Shown: positions 1-9,879, counted from the stretch's first letter. The stretch: DNA of 64,000 nt from Lachnospiraceae bacterium (GCA_021203205.1 JAJQBQ010000061.1:1-64000), one strand, 5' to 3'. Notes: generated by a model not told the origin, from the sequence alone. Numbers and translations: made by a program.

Positions 1-915
1 GAGGAAGACTACACGACATCGAGCTGGGCGGAAGCAAATATTGCGGAATATCTGAGAGTTGCGGGCAATATCCTTGGCCTTAGCGAGGATGAGCAGGCAG
101 AGCAGCTCGAGCAGAGCGATGTGGACAGCCTTGTGGCTTACATGCGTCAGGCCATTGACCTCCTCGAAAAACAGGCTACGACAGAGGATCTGACGGAAGT
201 GGAAGAGACTCTGGAAGAAGTAAAAGAGCTTCTTGAGACCGCAGAAGAGGAGTACACGGAAGAGAGCTGGGCAGAGGTAATTGAGCAGATTGAAGAGATC
301 ATCACCGAGCTTGAGGAGATCCTGAAGATGACAGATGATGAACTCGTCGAGAATAATATTTCTCAGGAGTACATCGACAGTCTGTTTGCTCAAATTGAAG
401 AACTCATCGCCAGCGCGAACCCGGTACTTGACCGCACGGCCCTTGAGGAAATCGTAGCGGTTGCGGAAGCACTGAACGAGGAAGACTACACGGCGGAGAG
501 CTGGGCGGAAGCTTACATCTCCTACTATCTGGAGTCTGCAAAGAATGTTCTGTCCCTGACAGACGACGAGTTGGCTGCGGACGGCGTGGATCAGGAGTAC
601 ATCGACCAGCTGGTTACCTGGCTGACGAACGCGATCGCGAGCCTGGTGGAGGCAGAAGAAGAGACGGAAACCGAGACTGAGACAGAAACTGAGACTGAGA
701 CAGAAACGGAAACCGAGACTGAGACGGAAACCGAAACTGAGGCCGAGGAAGAAACGACAGCGACCTCTTCAGATGCGGAAAGCACCACAGCCGCAGCTTC
801 CGGCGACGGAAGCCTTGGCACGGGTGACAGCGCACCGATCGTGCAGTCCATCATCCTTCTGTTTGTGGGCGCAGCAGGAGCAATCCTTCTGGCAAAGAAG
901 CGCAGAACCGAGTAA
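1..915 (+). CDS. Cell-wall FIVAR-repeat protein, 3' part only
   Basis: The reading frame is open from base 1, so the gene starts upstream; 304 residues are visible. They contain at least three helical, Glu-rich repeats with the FIVAR-like signature EEDYT(A/T)xSWAEA followed by a spacer of the type LTDDELxxxxxxQEYID. A Thr-Glu dipeptide run encoded by about 655-750 follows, then a Ser/Thr/Ala linker. The C-terminus has SLGTGD, one hydrophobic segment of about 18 residues and a KKRR tail, which is the layout of a sortase-type sorting signal with a non-classical motif. FIVAR repeats are known as stalk modules of Gram-positive surface proteins. The N-terminal functional domain is outside the window, so the substrate is unknown. 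The same tail architecture occurs in the protein at 8148-9128. Confidence 0.8.
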   Translation, partial: EEDYTTSSWAEANIAEYLRVAGNILGLSEDEQAEQLEQSDVDSLVAYMRQAIDLLEKQATTEDLTEVEETLEEVKELLETAEEEYTEESWAEVIEQIEEIITELEEILKMTDDELVENNISQEYIDSLFAQIEELIASANPVLDRTALEEIVAVAEALNEEDYTAESWAEAYISYYLESAKNVLSLTDDELAADGVDQEYIDQLVTWLTNAIASLVEAEEETETETETETETETETETETETETETEAEEETTATSSDAESTTAAASGDGSLGTGDSAPIVQSIILLFVGAAGAILLAKKRRTE

Positions 916-929
916 TTGATAACAGAATA

Positions 930-974
930 CCAAAGTCATGGAGCAGAGGGCAGCTTCTTGTTTCATGACTTTGG
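930..974 (+). other. Hairpin after the wall-protein gene
   Basis: An 11-bp perfect inverted repeat (CCAAAGTCATG at 930-940, CATGACTTTGG at 964-974) lies 15 bases after the stop codon. It could end the transcript, but no T-run follows, so I do not call a canonical intrinsic terminator. Confidence 0.5.
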
Positions 975-989
975 AAGATGAAATGTTGG

Positions 990-1074
990 GTCGGGGAGAG
1001 AAGGCCAAAACAGATGTTTTAAGGGATGACGGTTCGTGGATCCCTTAAAACGAATGGAAGCCTGTTTCCCCGAC
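990..1074 (+). other. Nested stem-loop in intergenic DNA
   Basis: An inner 12-bp perfect stem (GTTTTAAGGGAT at 1016-1027, ATCCCTTAAAAC at 1040-1051) is enclosed by AAACAG/CTGTTT and GTCGGGGA/TCCCCGAC arms that close at 990 and 1074. The function is unknown; it may be part of the transcript end of the upstream gene. The rest of the 916-1528 gap holds this structure, a promoter and a further leader hairpin. Confidence 0.5.
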
Positions 1075-1194
1075 GTTGCTATTCATGGTCATGAGCTATG
1101 GCATCTTTACGACCATGAGTTTTGCATGATAAATGATCGCCAAACGAAGATGAGTTTATAACTTTTAGGTGTAATCTGATGAACTAAGAGAGAC

Positions 1195-1224
1195 TTTACA
1201 ACGAGCCCCGTATGATGTTACAAT
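1195..1224 (+). promoter_or_regulatory. Candidate SigA promoter of the subtilase gene
   Basis: TTTACA at 1195-1200 and TACAAT at 1219-1224 are separated by 18 bases. Each hexamer differs from consensus at one position. The start codon at 1529 would then have a leader of about 300 bases. Confidence 0.5.
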
Positions 1225-1249
1225 AGTTGAACGGGCATGTAAGTGGATA

Positions 1250-1295
1250 CACTCCGGTGCTGCGCCCTTTCTGCGGAGGGAGCAGCACCGGAGTG
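1250..1295 (+). other. Strong leader hairpin upstream of the subtilase gene
   Basis: A perfect 14-bp GC-rich stem (CACTCCGGTGCTGC at 1250-1263, GCAGCACCGGAGTG at 1282-1295) has an 18-base loop and no T-run behind it. It would sit near the 5' end of the subtilase mRNA if the promoter at 1195 is used. It could be an mRNA stabiliser or a control element. Confidence 0.55.
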
Positions 1296-1528
1296 CACCC
1301 ACGGTCAGGACGAACTGTTTGTTAATTCTTATGAGAACAGGAGGAGCCGGGCATCAGGAGCACAGATAAAAGAAAGAACAGCAACAACATAAGGGGAAGA
1401 GAAAACCGATCGCAAAACCGATCGGGACAGAACGTAAGAACCGGCTGGTTGGAAGCGCCGAAACATGTTTTTTGGCAATGTCCGCAAACCATTTACCAAC
1501 TCAGTATCTCATACATGGAGGAAGTTAC

Positions 1529-4500
1529 ATGAAATTCAGATGGAAGACTCCTCTCGCGCTGTTCATGGCGCTGCTCATGGTGTTCGGCACCATGGCATCG
1601 CACATGACATTTGTGGCAGCGGAGGACAGCGACACCCAGGCAGCAGAATCATCCGGAATTACCTGGGAGAAGATCGACGCGGAGGATACCGACGTGGATC
1701 TGATCCAGGACAGCAGTGCTGTGGATGATTCGAGTATCTCGGAGACCTATGCGGACACGGACACGGTTCGCGCGATTGTGATTCTGGATGACGAGCCGGC
1801 TGCGGCAGCAGTTGCGGACGATGAGACCGTAGCTGAGAGCGCTGCGGTGGAGGAACAGCAGCAGGTGCTTCAGGAGACGCAGGACGAGCTGGTGGAGACC
1901 ATTTCCGCCGAAGTCCTGGACGGCGAGGAAGTGGAAGTGGCCTGGAATCTGACTCTTCTGGCGAATGCCGTGTCCCTGTACGTGCCCTACGGTGCCCTTT
2001 CTGCCATCGAGGATCTCGACGGTGTGAAAGAAGTGTACCTGGACACGAAATATGAAACCCTCGACACCGACAGTACCGAGAACATCATCGCGCAGGGAAC
2101 CACCGGCGTGACGACCGTGAAGACCGATCTGGGCTATACGGGCTCCGGCACCCGCATCGCGGTGATCGACACCGGTACCGACACGGATCACCAGTCATTT
2201 TCCGGGGCGGCCTACGAGTACGCGCTCTACATCGAGGCGGCCATGAACGGCATGGACTACGAGGAGTACGTAGAGTCGCTGGATTTGCTGGATGTGGAGG
2301 AGATCGAGAGCGTCCTCACGCAGCTGAATGCCTACTCCAGATACGAGGGGCTGACGGCGGAGGATCTCTACGAGAGCGCAAAGCTTCCGTTTAACTATAA
2401 CTATATTGACAATACACTTGATGTGACCCACGACAATGACTCTCAGGGCGAGCACGGCTCCCACGTGGCGGGCATTGCCACCGCAAACGAATATATTGCG
2501 GGCGACGAGGAGGATGTGCTGGCGCTGGATTTCGACGGCGACGGCGATCTGGATGCGGACGACGCGCAGTATGTGATGGAAGTGGTGACTGGGGAGCGGA
2601 CGGTTTCCGATGAAACCGCGAGCGATGGGACAGCGGATGACGTGGCGGCGGCAGAGGATACTTCCGCAGATGAAACCACAGCCGATGCGACGGCTACCGG
2701 GACGGATGCCGCCGATTCCGGTGATGCCGGTTATATTGCAGCAAGTCTCGATAACGCTGACCTGGACGGGGACGGCGAGCTGACCAGCTACGATGTATAT
2801 CTCCTTCTGCTCATGATCGGCTACTATGAGGAGACCGGCGAAATCTATGTTTCCGCCTATGATGCGGTTTCCGTGACCGGTGTGGCTTCGAATGCCCAGC
2901 TGATCACCATGAAGGTGTTTGGCGTGGACGGCGGCGCTTATGCCAGCGACTACATGGCGGCCATTGAGGATGCCATTTTGCTTGGCTGCGACACCATCAA
3001 CCTTTCCCTTGGCTCCGACTCCGGGTTTACCGAGTCTGCCTACGAGCTGGAAGATGAGGACGTGGTGGCCATCCTGACCGGGCTGGAATACACGGACGTG
3101 GTCGTTAACGCGGCGGCGGGCAACTCCGGTCCTTGGGCCATGTACGACGAGGCTTATGGCCTGACCTATGCGGATGAGTCCGGCACGGCTACCGTGGCGG
3201 GACCGTCCACCTATGACAATATGCTGTCTGTCGGCAGCACGGAAAACGTGGGCCTGATCGGGAACACTTTTGAGGCGGCGGGCGTGAGCGTGGTTTACAC
3301 CGAGTCCACCGGCTACGGCAATACGGAATTTACCTCCCTGGACACCAACGGGGACGGCACGGAATATGAATATGTGATGCTGCCGGAAGGCCTGACCGGC
3401 GCAGAGGAGGATTTTGAAGGGGTAGACGTAGAAGGCAAGATCGTCTTCATCCAGCGCGGTACCCTGAGCTTCTCCACCAAGGCAAACAACGCCATGGCAT
3501 TAGGCGCGGTCGCGGTGATCGTGTACAACAACGTGGACGGCTCCATCGGCATGGATTTAAGTGACTATGAGTATACGGCACCTGTGGTCTCCATCACCCT
3601 TGAAGAAGGTCAGGAGATTATGGCAGGTTCCACGCTGGAGGAGAACGGCACTTACACGGGCACGCTGACCGCCTACGCGGAGCCGACCGTGGACTGGGGT
3701 GAGGAAGATGCGGTCATCGAGCTCAGCTACTACTCCGCATGGGGCACCACCGGTGCGCTGACCATCAAGCCGGAGATCGTGGCACCGGGCGGAAATATCT
3801 ACTCGGTCAACGGCGCGGATACCAGCGGCACGGGCTATGAGCTCATGTCCGGTACCTCCATGGCTACCCCGCATGTGACCGGCATCACGGCATTGCTTGC
3901 CGAGTACATTGAGGAAGAGGATCTGCTGGTGGCGGCCCGTGAGGCTTCCGACAACGCGGCACTCACGAAGCGCGCACTGATCCAGTCCATCATGATGTCC
4001 ACGGCGGAGCCGCTGATCGAGGAGGAGACAGGCCTCGAATATTCGGTGCGCGGACAGGGTTCAGGTCAGGTGAGCGCGGAGGCGGCAGTGAATGCCGGCA
4101 GCTTCGTTCTGGTGGGCGACGACACGGACGGCAAGGTGAAAGCTGAGCTGGGAGATGACCCGGAGGGCGAAGGCTGGAGCTTTACCTTTACCATCAACAA
4201 TATGTCCGATGAGGATCTTACATACGCGCTTTCCGATTCCATCCTGACGGCGGCCGCGGAGTACGCCGAGGACGGTACGGCGCTTGCCGCGGACCAGGAA
4301 GCGGCGCTTGCCGCGGAAGTGACCTATGTGGTAGACGGCATCCAGACGGATTCCGTGACTGTGGCGGCATTAAGCAGCGCCACCGTGACCGTGACGATTT
4401 ATGTGCCGGAGGACGTGGCAGCGGCACAGATTGCCGCCGGATTCGTGAACGGCTTCTACGTGGAAGGCTACATTTATGTGACATCGGATGGCGACGTGGA

Positions 4501-7500
4501 GCATTCCATCCCACTGCTTGGCTGGTACGGTGACTGGACCGCATCCAGCATGTACGATGACGTGGATTACATGGATGTGCTTTATTCCACACCGCTCTCC
4601 TACGCGGAGGACGAGGAAGCGGCCGAAGCGGCGGCGGAAAAATATCTGGCGAAGCTGAACGCCAGCCATATGTACAACCCGCTTTACAGCTACGGCTTCG
4701 ATTACACCTCAGACTACACGGTGTTCACGAACAACTACGCAAACACGCTGCTCATTTCCTATGCGGGTGACAGCAGCTATTACTACTATTATAATGGAAA
4801 CATTTACGGCAACTACCTGGTAGGCACCTATGAGGACACGCTGGAAATTTATTACGCATGGCGTCTGGGCGACATGGATTACCTGGAGTACCGCAACGCC
4901 ATCAACAGCACGTCCAGTGCGCAGTACAGTCTGTACTCCATCACGCCGTCGCTGATCCGCAACGCGGCGCGCATGCGCATGTACATCACCGACGCGGCGA
5001 CCGGCGAAGTCTACTATTACACCGACTGCGACGACGGCATCAACGCGGGCACCTACTACAGCAGCCTTGAATGCTGGCTGAACACGGCAGACGACGTGTA
5101 CGGTGAGATCGACTGGGATTACACCGACGCGGACGGCAATGCGCTTGCCGAAGGCACCAGCATCAAGGTGACGCTGCTGGCAGCCACCGAGTACACGCTG
5201 GAGCAGGATGCGAAGAAGGATCTGCCGGAAGGCGAGGAAATCGACTGGGATGCACTCTGGGGCACGGGAGCTGAGTACAGCTACACCTTCACCATCGACA
5301 ACACTGCGCCGGAAGCGACATCCATGTCGTATGATTCGGAGAGCGACACCATCAGCATCGAAGTAACTGACAACCGTTATGTGGCGGCAGTTATCCTCTG
5401 CGATGGCGGCGCGACCGAGGCTGTGGACTACTATTATCCGGATATGACGGGCGAGGAAGGCCAGAGCGCGACGATCACCATGGATCTTTCCGAATTCCGC
5501 GACACCTACGGAAACAAGGCGGTGGTCGCGGTGTGTGACTACGCCGGAAATGAGACTTTCTACGCCGTGAACCTGAACGGCGAGGGCAATGATTACGGCA
5601 CCTTCGTGGGCATCCAGTACGACGGCTACGGCTCCTACAACTGGGTCAGCTTCGACGAAGACGTAAACATGAATGAAACGGTCATCTTCGCGGGCGACAT
5701 CGAGATCGTCTGCCAGGAATATGTGGGCGGCTACATCTTCGCGGAGGATGGCGATGGCGGACTCTACGGCATGCTGTATGAGGATCTGCTGGCGAACGAC
5801 TTCACCATCGAGTCGAGCAGACTCGCTTATCTGGAAAATATTTATCAGGATTTCGCCTACGACTACTCCACCGGAACCCTGTACGCGATCCTGGAGACGG
5901 ACGACGGCACAGCCGTGTACACGGTGGATCTGCTGAATTACACCGAGACAGAGGTGGCAGCCTTTGAGGGCATCTTCGCCCTGACGCTGGCCTGCGACGA
6001 CGACGGCACGCTTTATATCCTGTATCTGATCGATGAATCGGACAACGCGTTCCTGGCGATCATGGAAACGACGGAAGAGGATGAAGATGCGACCGGTAGC
6101 GAGGTGACTTACGAGCGCACCGATGCGTCGACCACTTCTGACCATGTGCTTCATACGCTGGGCGACACGGGCGTGACCATGGACTATCTGCAGTCCATGA
6201 CCTGGAACCATAACGACGAGACTCTCTACTGGGCTCGCTTTGACGCGCTGACTGTCTTTGCGACTATCAGCGAAGTATATAAATTCTCCTTCACCGAGGA
6301 TGAGGACGGCAACATCACCGGCTTCGATCTGGAGGCGACAGGAACCCTCTCCGGCGAGGTGAGCGGACTGATCGCGCCGCTGACCAGCGATGCTGCCAAT
6401 GCGGAGGAGCACCAGAATCTTACGGTATTTGACGCGGAAACCGTGGCGGAGCCTGAGCTTGACGCGCACGATATTAAGATGAACGTGGGCTTTGATTACC
6501 AGCTGACTTGGAACATGGTACCGTTCTACTCCAATTATCAGGATGTCACCTTTACCTCCAGCGATGAGAGTGTCGCCACGGTGAGCGCGGACGGTCTGGT
6601 GACGGCGGTAAGCACAGGCACTTGTGTGATTACCATCGCTTCCGTGGAAGACCCGACGGTGACCGACACCTGCACAGTGACAGTACTGTCGCTGGATGTG
6701 GAAATTGAGGGAACGCTTTCCGTCATGGGCAGCGGCATCACTAACGTCGGTGACTCCGTGATTTACAACTTTGCCTTGAAGGACGGCACGAGCACCATCA
6801 CGACGAAAGATATCGTGTGGACATCCACCATTTACGACGGAACCGCAGCGAATTACGGCACGAACATCGGCGCGGCCGTGCTGGTAGACGGTTACATTTG
6901 GGCGACCGAGTGGAATAATACCGGCCTGATCTGGAAGATCGATCAGGAGACCGGGGAAATCATGGACAGCAAGTATTACGAGCCGATCGACGGCGACGTG
7001 ATGTTTGGCATGGCTTACTCGGATTCCACCGGTATGTTCACCATGGAAATGAACTACAACCTGTATGTGGATCTGACCATGGACAGTGACATGTACAGCG
7101 CCATGTTTGACACGCTGGAATACGTCTATCTGGACGACAGCGTTTACGGCATGTACCAGTACACCTACCACCGCCTGAACCTGTACAGCTACCTGCACTC
7201 TGTGGGCAACTGGAACACAGAGGAGGACGGCTACTCGAAAATCAACATTGCCGGCATCACCACCATCGAGGGTGAGGGTGCGCAGGATCTGACGGAGGAT
7301 TACCAGGGCAACGCCGCCACCGGTGCTTCTTATACACCGGATACCACCATCGTCCTGCTGGACAACGTGGGTCGTTTCTGGTACATTGACGAAGTCATGA
7401 ACATGACGCTCGACGAGAATGGCAATTATGTAAATGAAGCGGGCGACTGCATCGCCTCCGACTTCAACGGCGTGCTGAATGTTGAGTATGAGGATGAAGA

Positions 7501-7906
7501 CGGCAATATCACCTACAGCGTGTTCGTGATCCGCACCGTGGTGGAAAGCCCGCTGACGGATATGTTCCGCAACGACGAACTTGGTATTACCTACCACTTC
7601 TCATGCCTCTACTCTACTGTATCGGAAGAGACGGGTGAGGTGGTGTATCTCATGTCGCTCTACGATTACTGGAATGATGGCACCACGAACGAGCTGTACC
7701 TGTATGTGCCGGGTGAGACGGAAGAAGAGGAAATCTTCCTGTCTCTTGGAGACACCGGCGAGTACAACGTCATCGCCACCATCTACGACGCTTCCGTGAC
7801 CGGACTCATCGGCACGGAGTCGGATGCGGACGACGTGACGGCTGCGGCAGGCATTGCGCAGACGGAAAATTTTGTCGGGTATTATCAGGACGGTGAGAGT
7901 GAGTAA
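1529..7906 (+). CDS. Giant secreted S8 subtilase with inserted dockerin
   Basis: A 2125-residue secreted serine protease. The ATG at 1529 is chosen because GGAGGAAG lies 5-12 bases before it and a signal peptide follows directly (MKFRWKTPLALFMALLM...). The catalytic triad is visible: Asp214 in AVIDTGTD, His309 in EHGSHVAGI and Ser777 in SGTSMATPHV. A PA domain lies at about 590-690 between His and Ser. Two EF-hand dockerin type I repeats (DFDGDGDLDADD near 333, DLDGDGELTSYD near 411), separated by a Thr/Ala/Asp linker, are also inserted between His and Ser. After the protease come Fn3-like regions, large beta-rich repeats and a Big_2-type Ig fold at about 1640-1725 (SSDESVATVSADG). There is no C-terminal anchor, so retention may depend on the dockerin. 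The downstream gene encodes a cohesin-like domain. The substrate is unknown; the C5a-peptidase/lactocepin-like layout suggests host or dietary proteins. Confidence 0.88.
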   Translation: MKFRWKTPLALFMALLMVFGTMASHMTFVAAEDSDTQAAESSGITWEKIDAEDTDVDLIQDSSAVDDSSISETYADTDTVRAIVILDDEPAAAAVADDETVAESAAVEEQQQVLQETQDELVETISAEVLDGEEVEVAWNLTLLANAVSLYVPYGALSAIEDLDGVKEVYLDTKYETLDTDSTENIIAQGTTGVTTVKTDLGYTGSGTRIAVIDTGTDTDHQSFSGAAYEYALYIEAAMNGMDYEEYVESLDLLDVEEIESVLTQLNAYSRYEGLTAEDLYESAKLPFNYNYIDNTLDVTHDNDSQGEHGSHVAGIATANEYIAGDEEDVLALDFDGDGDLDADDAQYVMEVVTGERTVSDETASDGTADDVAAAEDTSADETTADATATGTDAADSGDAGYIAASLDNADLDGDGELTSYDVYLLLLMIGYYEETGEIYVSAYDAVSVTGVASNAQLITMKVFGVDGGAYASDYMAAIEDAILLGCDTINLSLGSDSGFTESAYELEDEDVVAILTGLEYTDVVVNAAAGNSGPWAMYDEAYGLTYADESGTATVAGPSTYDNMLSVGSTENVGLIGNTFEAAGVSVVYTESTGYGNTEFTSLDTNGDGTEYEYVMLPEGLTGAEEDFEGVDVEGKIVFIQRGTLSFSTKANNAMALGAVAVIVYNNVDGSIGMDLSDYEYTAPVVSITLEEGQEIMAGSTLEENGTYTGTLTAYAEPTVDWGEEDAVIELSYYSAWGTTGALTIKPEIVAPGGNIYSVNGADTSGTGYELMSGTSMATPHVTGITALLAEYIEEEDLLVAAREASDNAALTKRALIQSIMMSTAEPLIEEETGLEYSVRGQGSGQVSAEAAVNAGSFVLVGDDTDGKVKAELGDDPEGEGWSFTFTINNMSDEDLTYALSDSILTAAAEYAEDGTALAADQEAALAAEVTYVVDGIQTDSVTVAALSSATVTVTIYVPEDVAAAQIAAGFVNGFYVEGYIYVTSDGDVEHSIPLLGWYGDWTASSMYDDVDYMDVLYSTPLSYAEDEEAAEAAAEKYLAKLNASHMYNPLYSYGFDYTSDYTVFTNNYANTLLISYAGDSSYYYYYNGNIYGNYLVGTYEDTLEIYYAWRLGDMDYLEYRNAINSTSSAQYSLYSITPSLIRNAARMRMYITDAATGEVYYYTDCDDGINAGTYYSSLECWLNTADDVYGEIDWDYTDADGNALAEGTSIKVTLLAATEYTLEQDAKKDLPEGEEIDWDALWGTGAEYSYTFTIDNTAPEATSMSYDSESDTISIEVTDNRYVAAVILCDGGATEAVDYYYPDMTGEEGQSATITMDLSEFRDTYGNKAVVAVCDYAGNETFYAVNLNGEGNDYGTFVGIQYDGYGSYNWVSFDEDVNMNETVIFAGDIEIVCQEYVGGYIFAEDGDGGLYGMLYEDLLANDFTIESSRLAYLENIYQDFAYDYSTGTLYAILETDDGTAVYTVDLLNYTETEVAAFEGIFALTLACDDDGTLYILYLIDESDNAFLAIMETTEEDEDATGSEVTYERTDASTTSDHVLHTLGDTGVTMDYLQSMTWNHNDETLYWARFDALTVFATISEVYKFSFTEDEDGNITGFDLEATGTLSGEVSGLIAPLTSDAANAEEHQNLTVFDAETVAEPELDAHDIKMNVGFDYQLTWNMVPFYSNYQDVTFTSSDESVATVSADGLVTAVSTGTCVITIASVEDPTVTDTCTVTVLSLDVEIEGTLSVMGSGITNVGDSVIYNFALKDGTSTITTKDIVWTSTIYDGTAANYGTNIGAAVLVDGYIWATEWNNTGLIWKIDQETGEIMDSKYYEPIDGDVMFGMAYSDSTGMFTMEMNYNLYVDLTMDSDMYSAMFDTLEYVYLDDSVYGMYQYTYHRLNLYSYLHSVGNWNTEEDGYSKINIAGITTIEGEGAQDLTEDYQGNAATGASYTPDTTIVLLDNVGRFWYIDEVMNMTLDENGNYVNEAGDCIASDFNGVLNVEYEDEDGNITYSVFVIRTVVESPLTDMFRNDELGITYHFSCLYSTVSEETGEVVYLMSLYDYWNDGTTNELYLYVPGETEEEEIFLSLGDTGEYNVIATIYDASVTGLIGTESDADDVTAAAGIAQTENFVGYYQDGESE

Positions 7907-7958
7907 GCAACTCATGGTCACAGGAACGACGTGAACTGACAGACCATAGGAATCGGAA

Positions 7959-7997
7959 CGAATCGCGGGGGTCGGGTATTATGACTCCTGCGGTTCG
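7959..7997 (+). other. Hairpin between subtilase and cohesin genes
   Basis: A 15-bp imperfect stem (7959-7973 against 7983-7997, 12 Watson-Crick pairs plus wobble pairs) has a 9-base loop. It is followed by an A-rich tract and a small second hairpin with TTTTT, so it may act as a weak terminator or attenuator. Confidence 0.4.
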
Positions 7998-8147
7998 AAA
8001 AATATATGGTTTTTCGGAGCGAAAAGATTCATAAACAGATTTCTGTATCTGATGCCTGGATAAGTTCGTTTCTATTGTATGGCAGAATTGGATTTCAGAC
8101 AATCGGGATAGAAATAAGCGGGAATATTTACAGGAGATTATATAAAT

Positions 8148-9128
8148 ATGAATAAGAAATTCATGAGTTTGGTTCTCACTATCTGCCTTATGGCGGCCAT
8201 GAGTTTGACGGTCTTCGCTGATGATGTGACGACGTTCGGCGGAAGTGCCGTGCGGGACGGTGACACCATCACGGTTACCCTGACGGTGGATCAGGCCGGC
8301 GCAACCTCCGGGCAGATCGAGATAGGCTACGACGAAGATTGCCTGACACTGGTGAGCGCGTCCTTCGGCAGTGCGCTGACCGCTGCCCTGGCGGACGACG
8401 ACCACGCGGACAGCATCAACACTGCGGAAACCGGTTTTGTGACCGCAGGCTTCGCTTCCCTGACGGCGGCGGAGGCCGGAGATGTGCTGATTGTGGTGTT
8501 CACGGTGGAAACGGAGACGACAGAAGGAGAGTACAGTTTCCCGTATGTGGTAGAAGAGTGGAGCAAAGCCACGGCAAATGATCTGCTGACGGACGCACAG
8601 GCGAGCACAGGCGCCATCGTGCTTGCCGTGGACGGCAGTTCGGAGCTCGTGGACAAGACGGAGCTTCAGGCTTCTGCAGATGAGGCGGAAGGTCTGACCG
8701 AATCCGACTATACCGCTGACAGCTGGGCGACGCTTGAAGAAGCGCTGGCCGATGCGGCGGCAGTGCTCGCGGACGAAAACGCCACGCAGGAAGAGGTCGA
8801 TGCGGCAAACGAAAGCCTCCGGGCTGCGATCGCGGCGCTGGTGAAGGCGGACGCCGAGCAGGATACAACTGCGGAACCGGATGACGAGACCACGACTACG
8901 AATGACGAAACTACTGCAGCGGATGATGAAACCACGGCATCCTCAGATGATACGGAAGAGACTACCGTATCCTCAGATAACGAGGATGACACTACCGCTG
9001 CGGACAGTTCTGGCGGCAGCACACTCGGCACCGGCGACCGGAACCTGACCGCCCTTTGGGTGATCGCATTTGCGGCCCTTGCGGGAGCGGCGGCACTCGT
9101 CGTGGCAGGAAAAAAGAAGCACGCATAA
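8148..9128 (+). CDS. Wall-anchored cohesin-like/FIVAR protein
   Basis: 326 residues. AGGAG lies about 12 bases before the ATG. A signal peptide is visible (MNKKFMSLVLTICLMAAM..., cleavage after about residue 24). Residues about 25-165 look like a cohesin domain: GDTITVTLTVD, then a G-Q-I-E-I-x-Y-D strand, then GDVLIVVFTV. A FIVAR-like helical repeat follows (LTESDYTADSWATLEEAL). Next come a Thr/Glu/Asp linker, an LGTGD motif, a hydrophobic helix and KKKHA, which is a sorting-signal layout. Known cohesins bind dockerins, and the neighbouring subtilase carries a dockerin, so I infer that this protein displays the protease on the wall. The cohesin assignment is by fold-pattern reading, not by search. 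Confidence 0.75.
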   Translation: MNKKFMSLVLTICLMAAMSLTVFADDVTTFGGSAVRDGDTITVTLTVDQAGATSGQIEIGYDEDCLTLVSASFGSALTAALADDDHADSINTAETGFVTAGFASLTAAEAGDVLIVVFTVETETTEGEYSFPYVVEEWSKATANDLLTDAQASTGAIVLAVDGSSELVDKTELQASADEAEGLTESDYTADSWATLEEALADAAAVLADENATQEEVDAANESLRAAIAALVKADAEQDTTAEPDDETTTTNDETTAADDETTASSDDTEETTVSSDNEDDTTAADSSGGSTLGTGDRNLTALWVIAFAALAGAAALVVAGKKKHA

Positions 9129-9180
9129 GAATATTATGCGTAAGCAATGTAAATCGATGCTCGGACAGAGGAAAAGAGAA

Positions 9181-9879
9181 ATGAGAAGACATAAAAAAAT
9201 ACTGGTGCTGCTTATGACCTTTGCTGTAATCTTTGGCGCCTGCCTTGCACAGGGCTGCGGCGGAAACTCCGCGGAGGAGGATGATACAGCGGAAGCCGAG
9301 GCAGTTTTGGAGGGAACCTGGCGCGGCGGGATTGATTTTTCCACTGTCATAAACGAACAGCTCTCCGATTCCCTGGGGACGGAGATCGAAGATGTAAGCG
9401 GTGCTATCCTGTATTACGATTTGGCATTGGATGAAGACGGCACCTGGGCACTCGGCCTGGCGGAAAGCGACACGCTGGCTGTGCTGGAAACCTATGTGGA
9501 AGGCGTGGGCGACTGGCTTGTGTCTTACCTTTACGATTACGCGGAAGAGTTGGGCTACAGCAACGAGGACTACGATGCGCTGATTCAGAATGAAGGGTAC
9601 GACGACCTCACCGCCTATGTGAAGGAAATGATGCAGGATTCCCTGACGGCGGAGGATATTCTCTCATATTTTGACGACCTGTTTGACGCGGCGGAGGGGG
9701 TCTTCAAGTATGAAGACGGCAAAATCTGGCTGGCAGAGACAGGAAACGACTACGATGATGAGGCGTACTTCACATACGAAGTTTCCTCTGACGAGTTAAC
9801 CATCACCGGGGCGGTCGGAGATACGCTGCTTCTTGACCCGGAAGACGATGTATATCCGTTAAAGATGGCCAGGGAATAA
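9181..9879 (+). CDS. Putative lipoprotein
   Basis: 232 residues from the ATG at 9181, preceded by GAGGAAAAGAG. The N-terminus is basic then hydrophobic (MRRHKKILVLLMTFAVIF) and ends in CLAQGCGG, a plausible but not ideal lipobox with Cys at about residue 22. The mature part is very acidic with no recognised catalytic motif. It contains a segment ALDEDGTWALG that resembles beta-hairpins in small lipocalin-like bacterial lipoproteins. It lies 52 bases after the cohesin-like gene and may be co-transcribed with it. A strong terminator follows. Function unknown. Confidence 0.6.
   Translation: MRRHKKILVLLMTFAVIFGACLAQGCGGNSAEEDDTAEAEAVLEGTWRGGIDFSTVINEQLSDSLGTEIEDVSGAILYYDLALDEDGTWALGLAESDTLAVLETYVEGVGDWLVSYLYDYAEELGYSNEDYDALIQNEGYDDLTAYVKEMMQDSLTAEDILSYFDDLFDAAEGVFKYEDGKIWLAETGNDYDDEAYFTYEVSSDELTITGAVGDTLLLDPEDDVYPLKMARE

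Noticed and set aside
4709..7597. Very long open frame on the minus strand opposite the subtilase gene
   Set aside because: It is an antisense shadow caused by the GC-rich third positions of the subtilase codons; it has His/Val/Arg-rich composition, no ribosome site and no domain.
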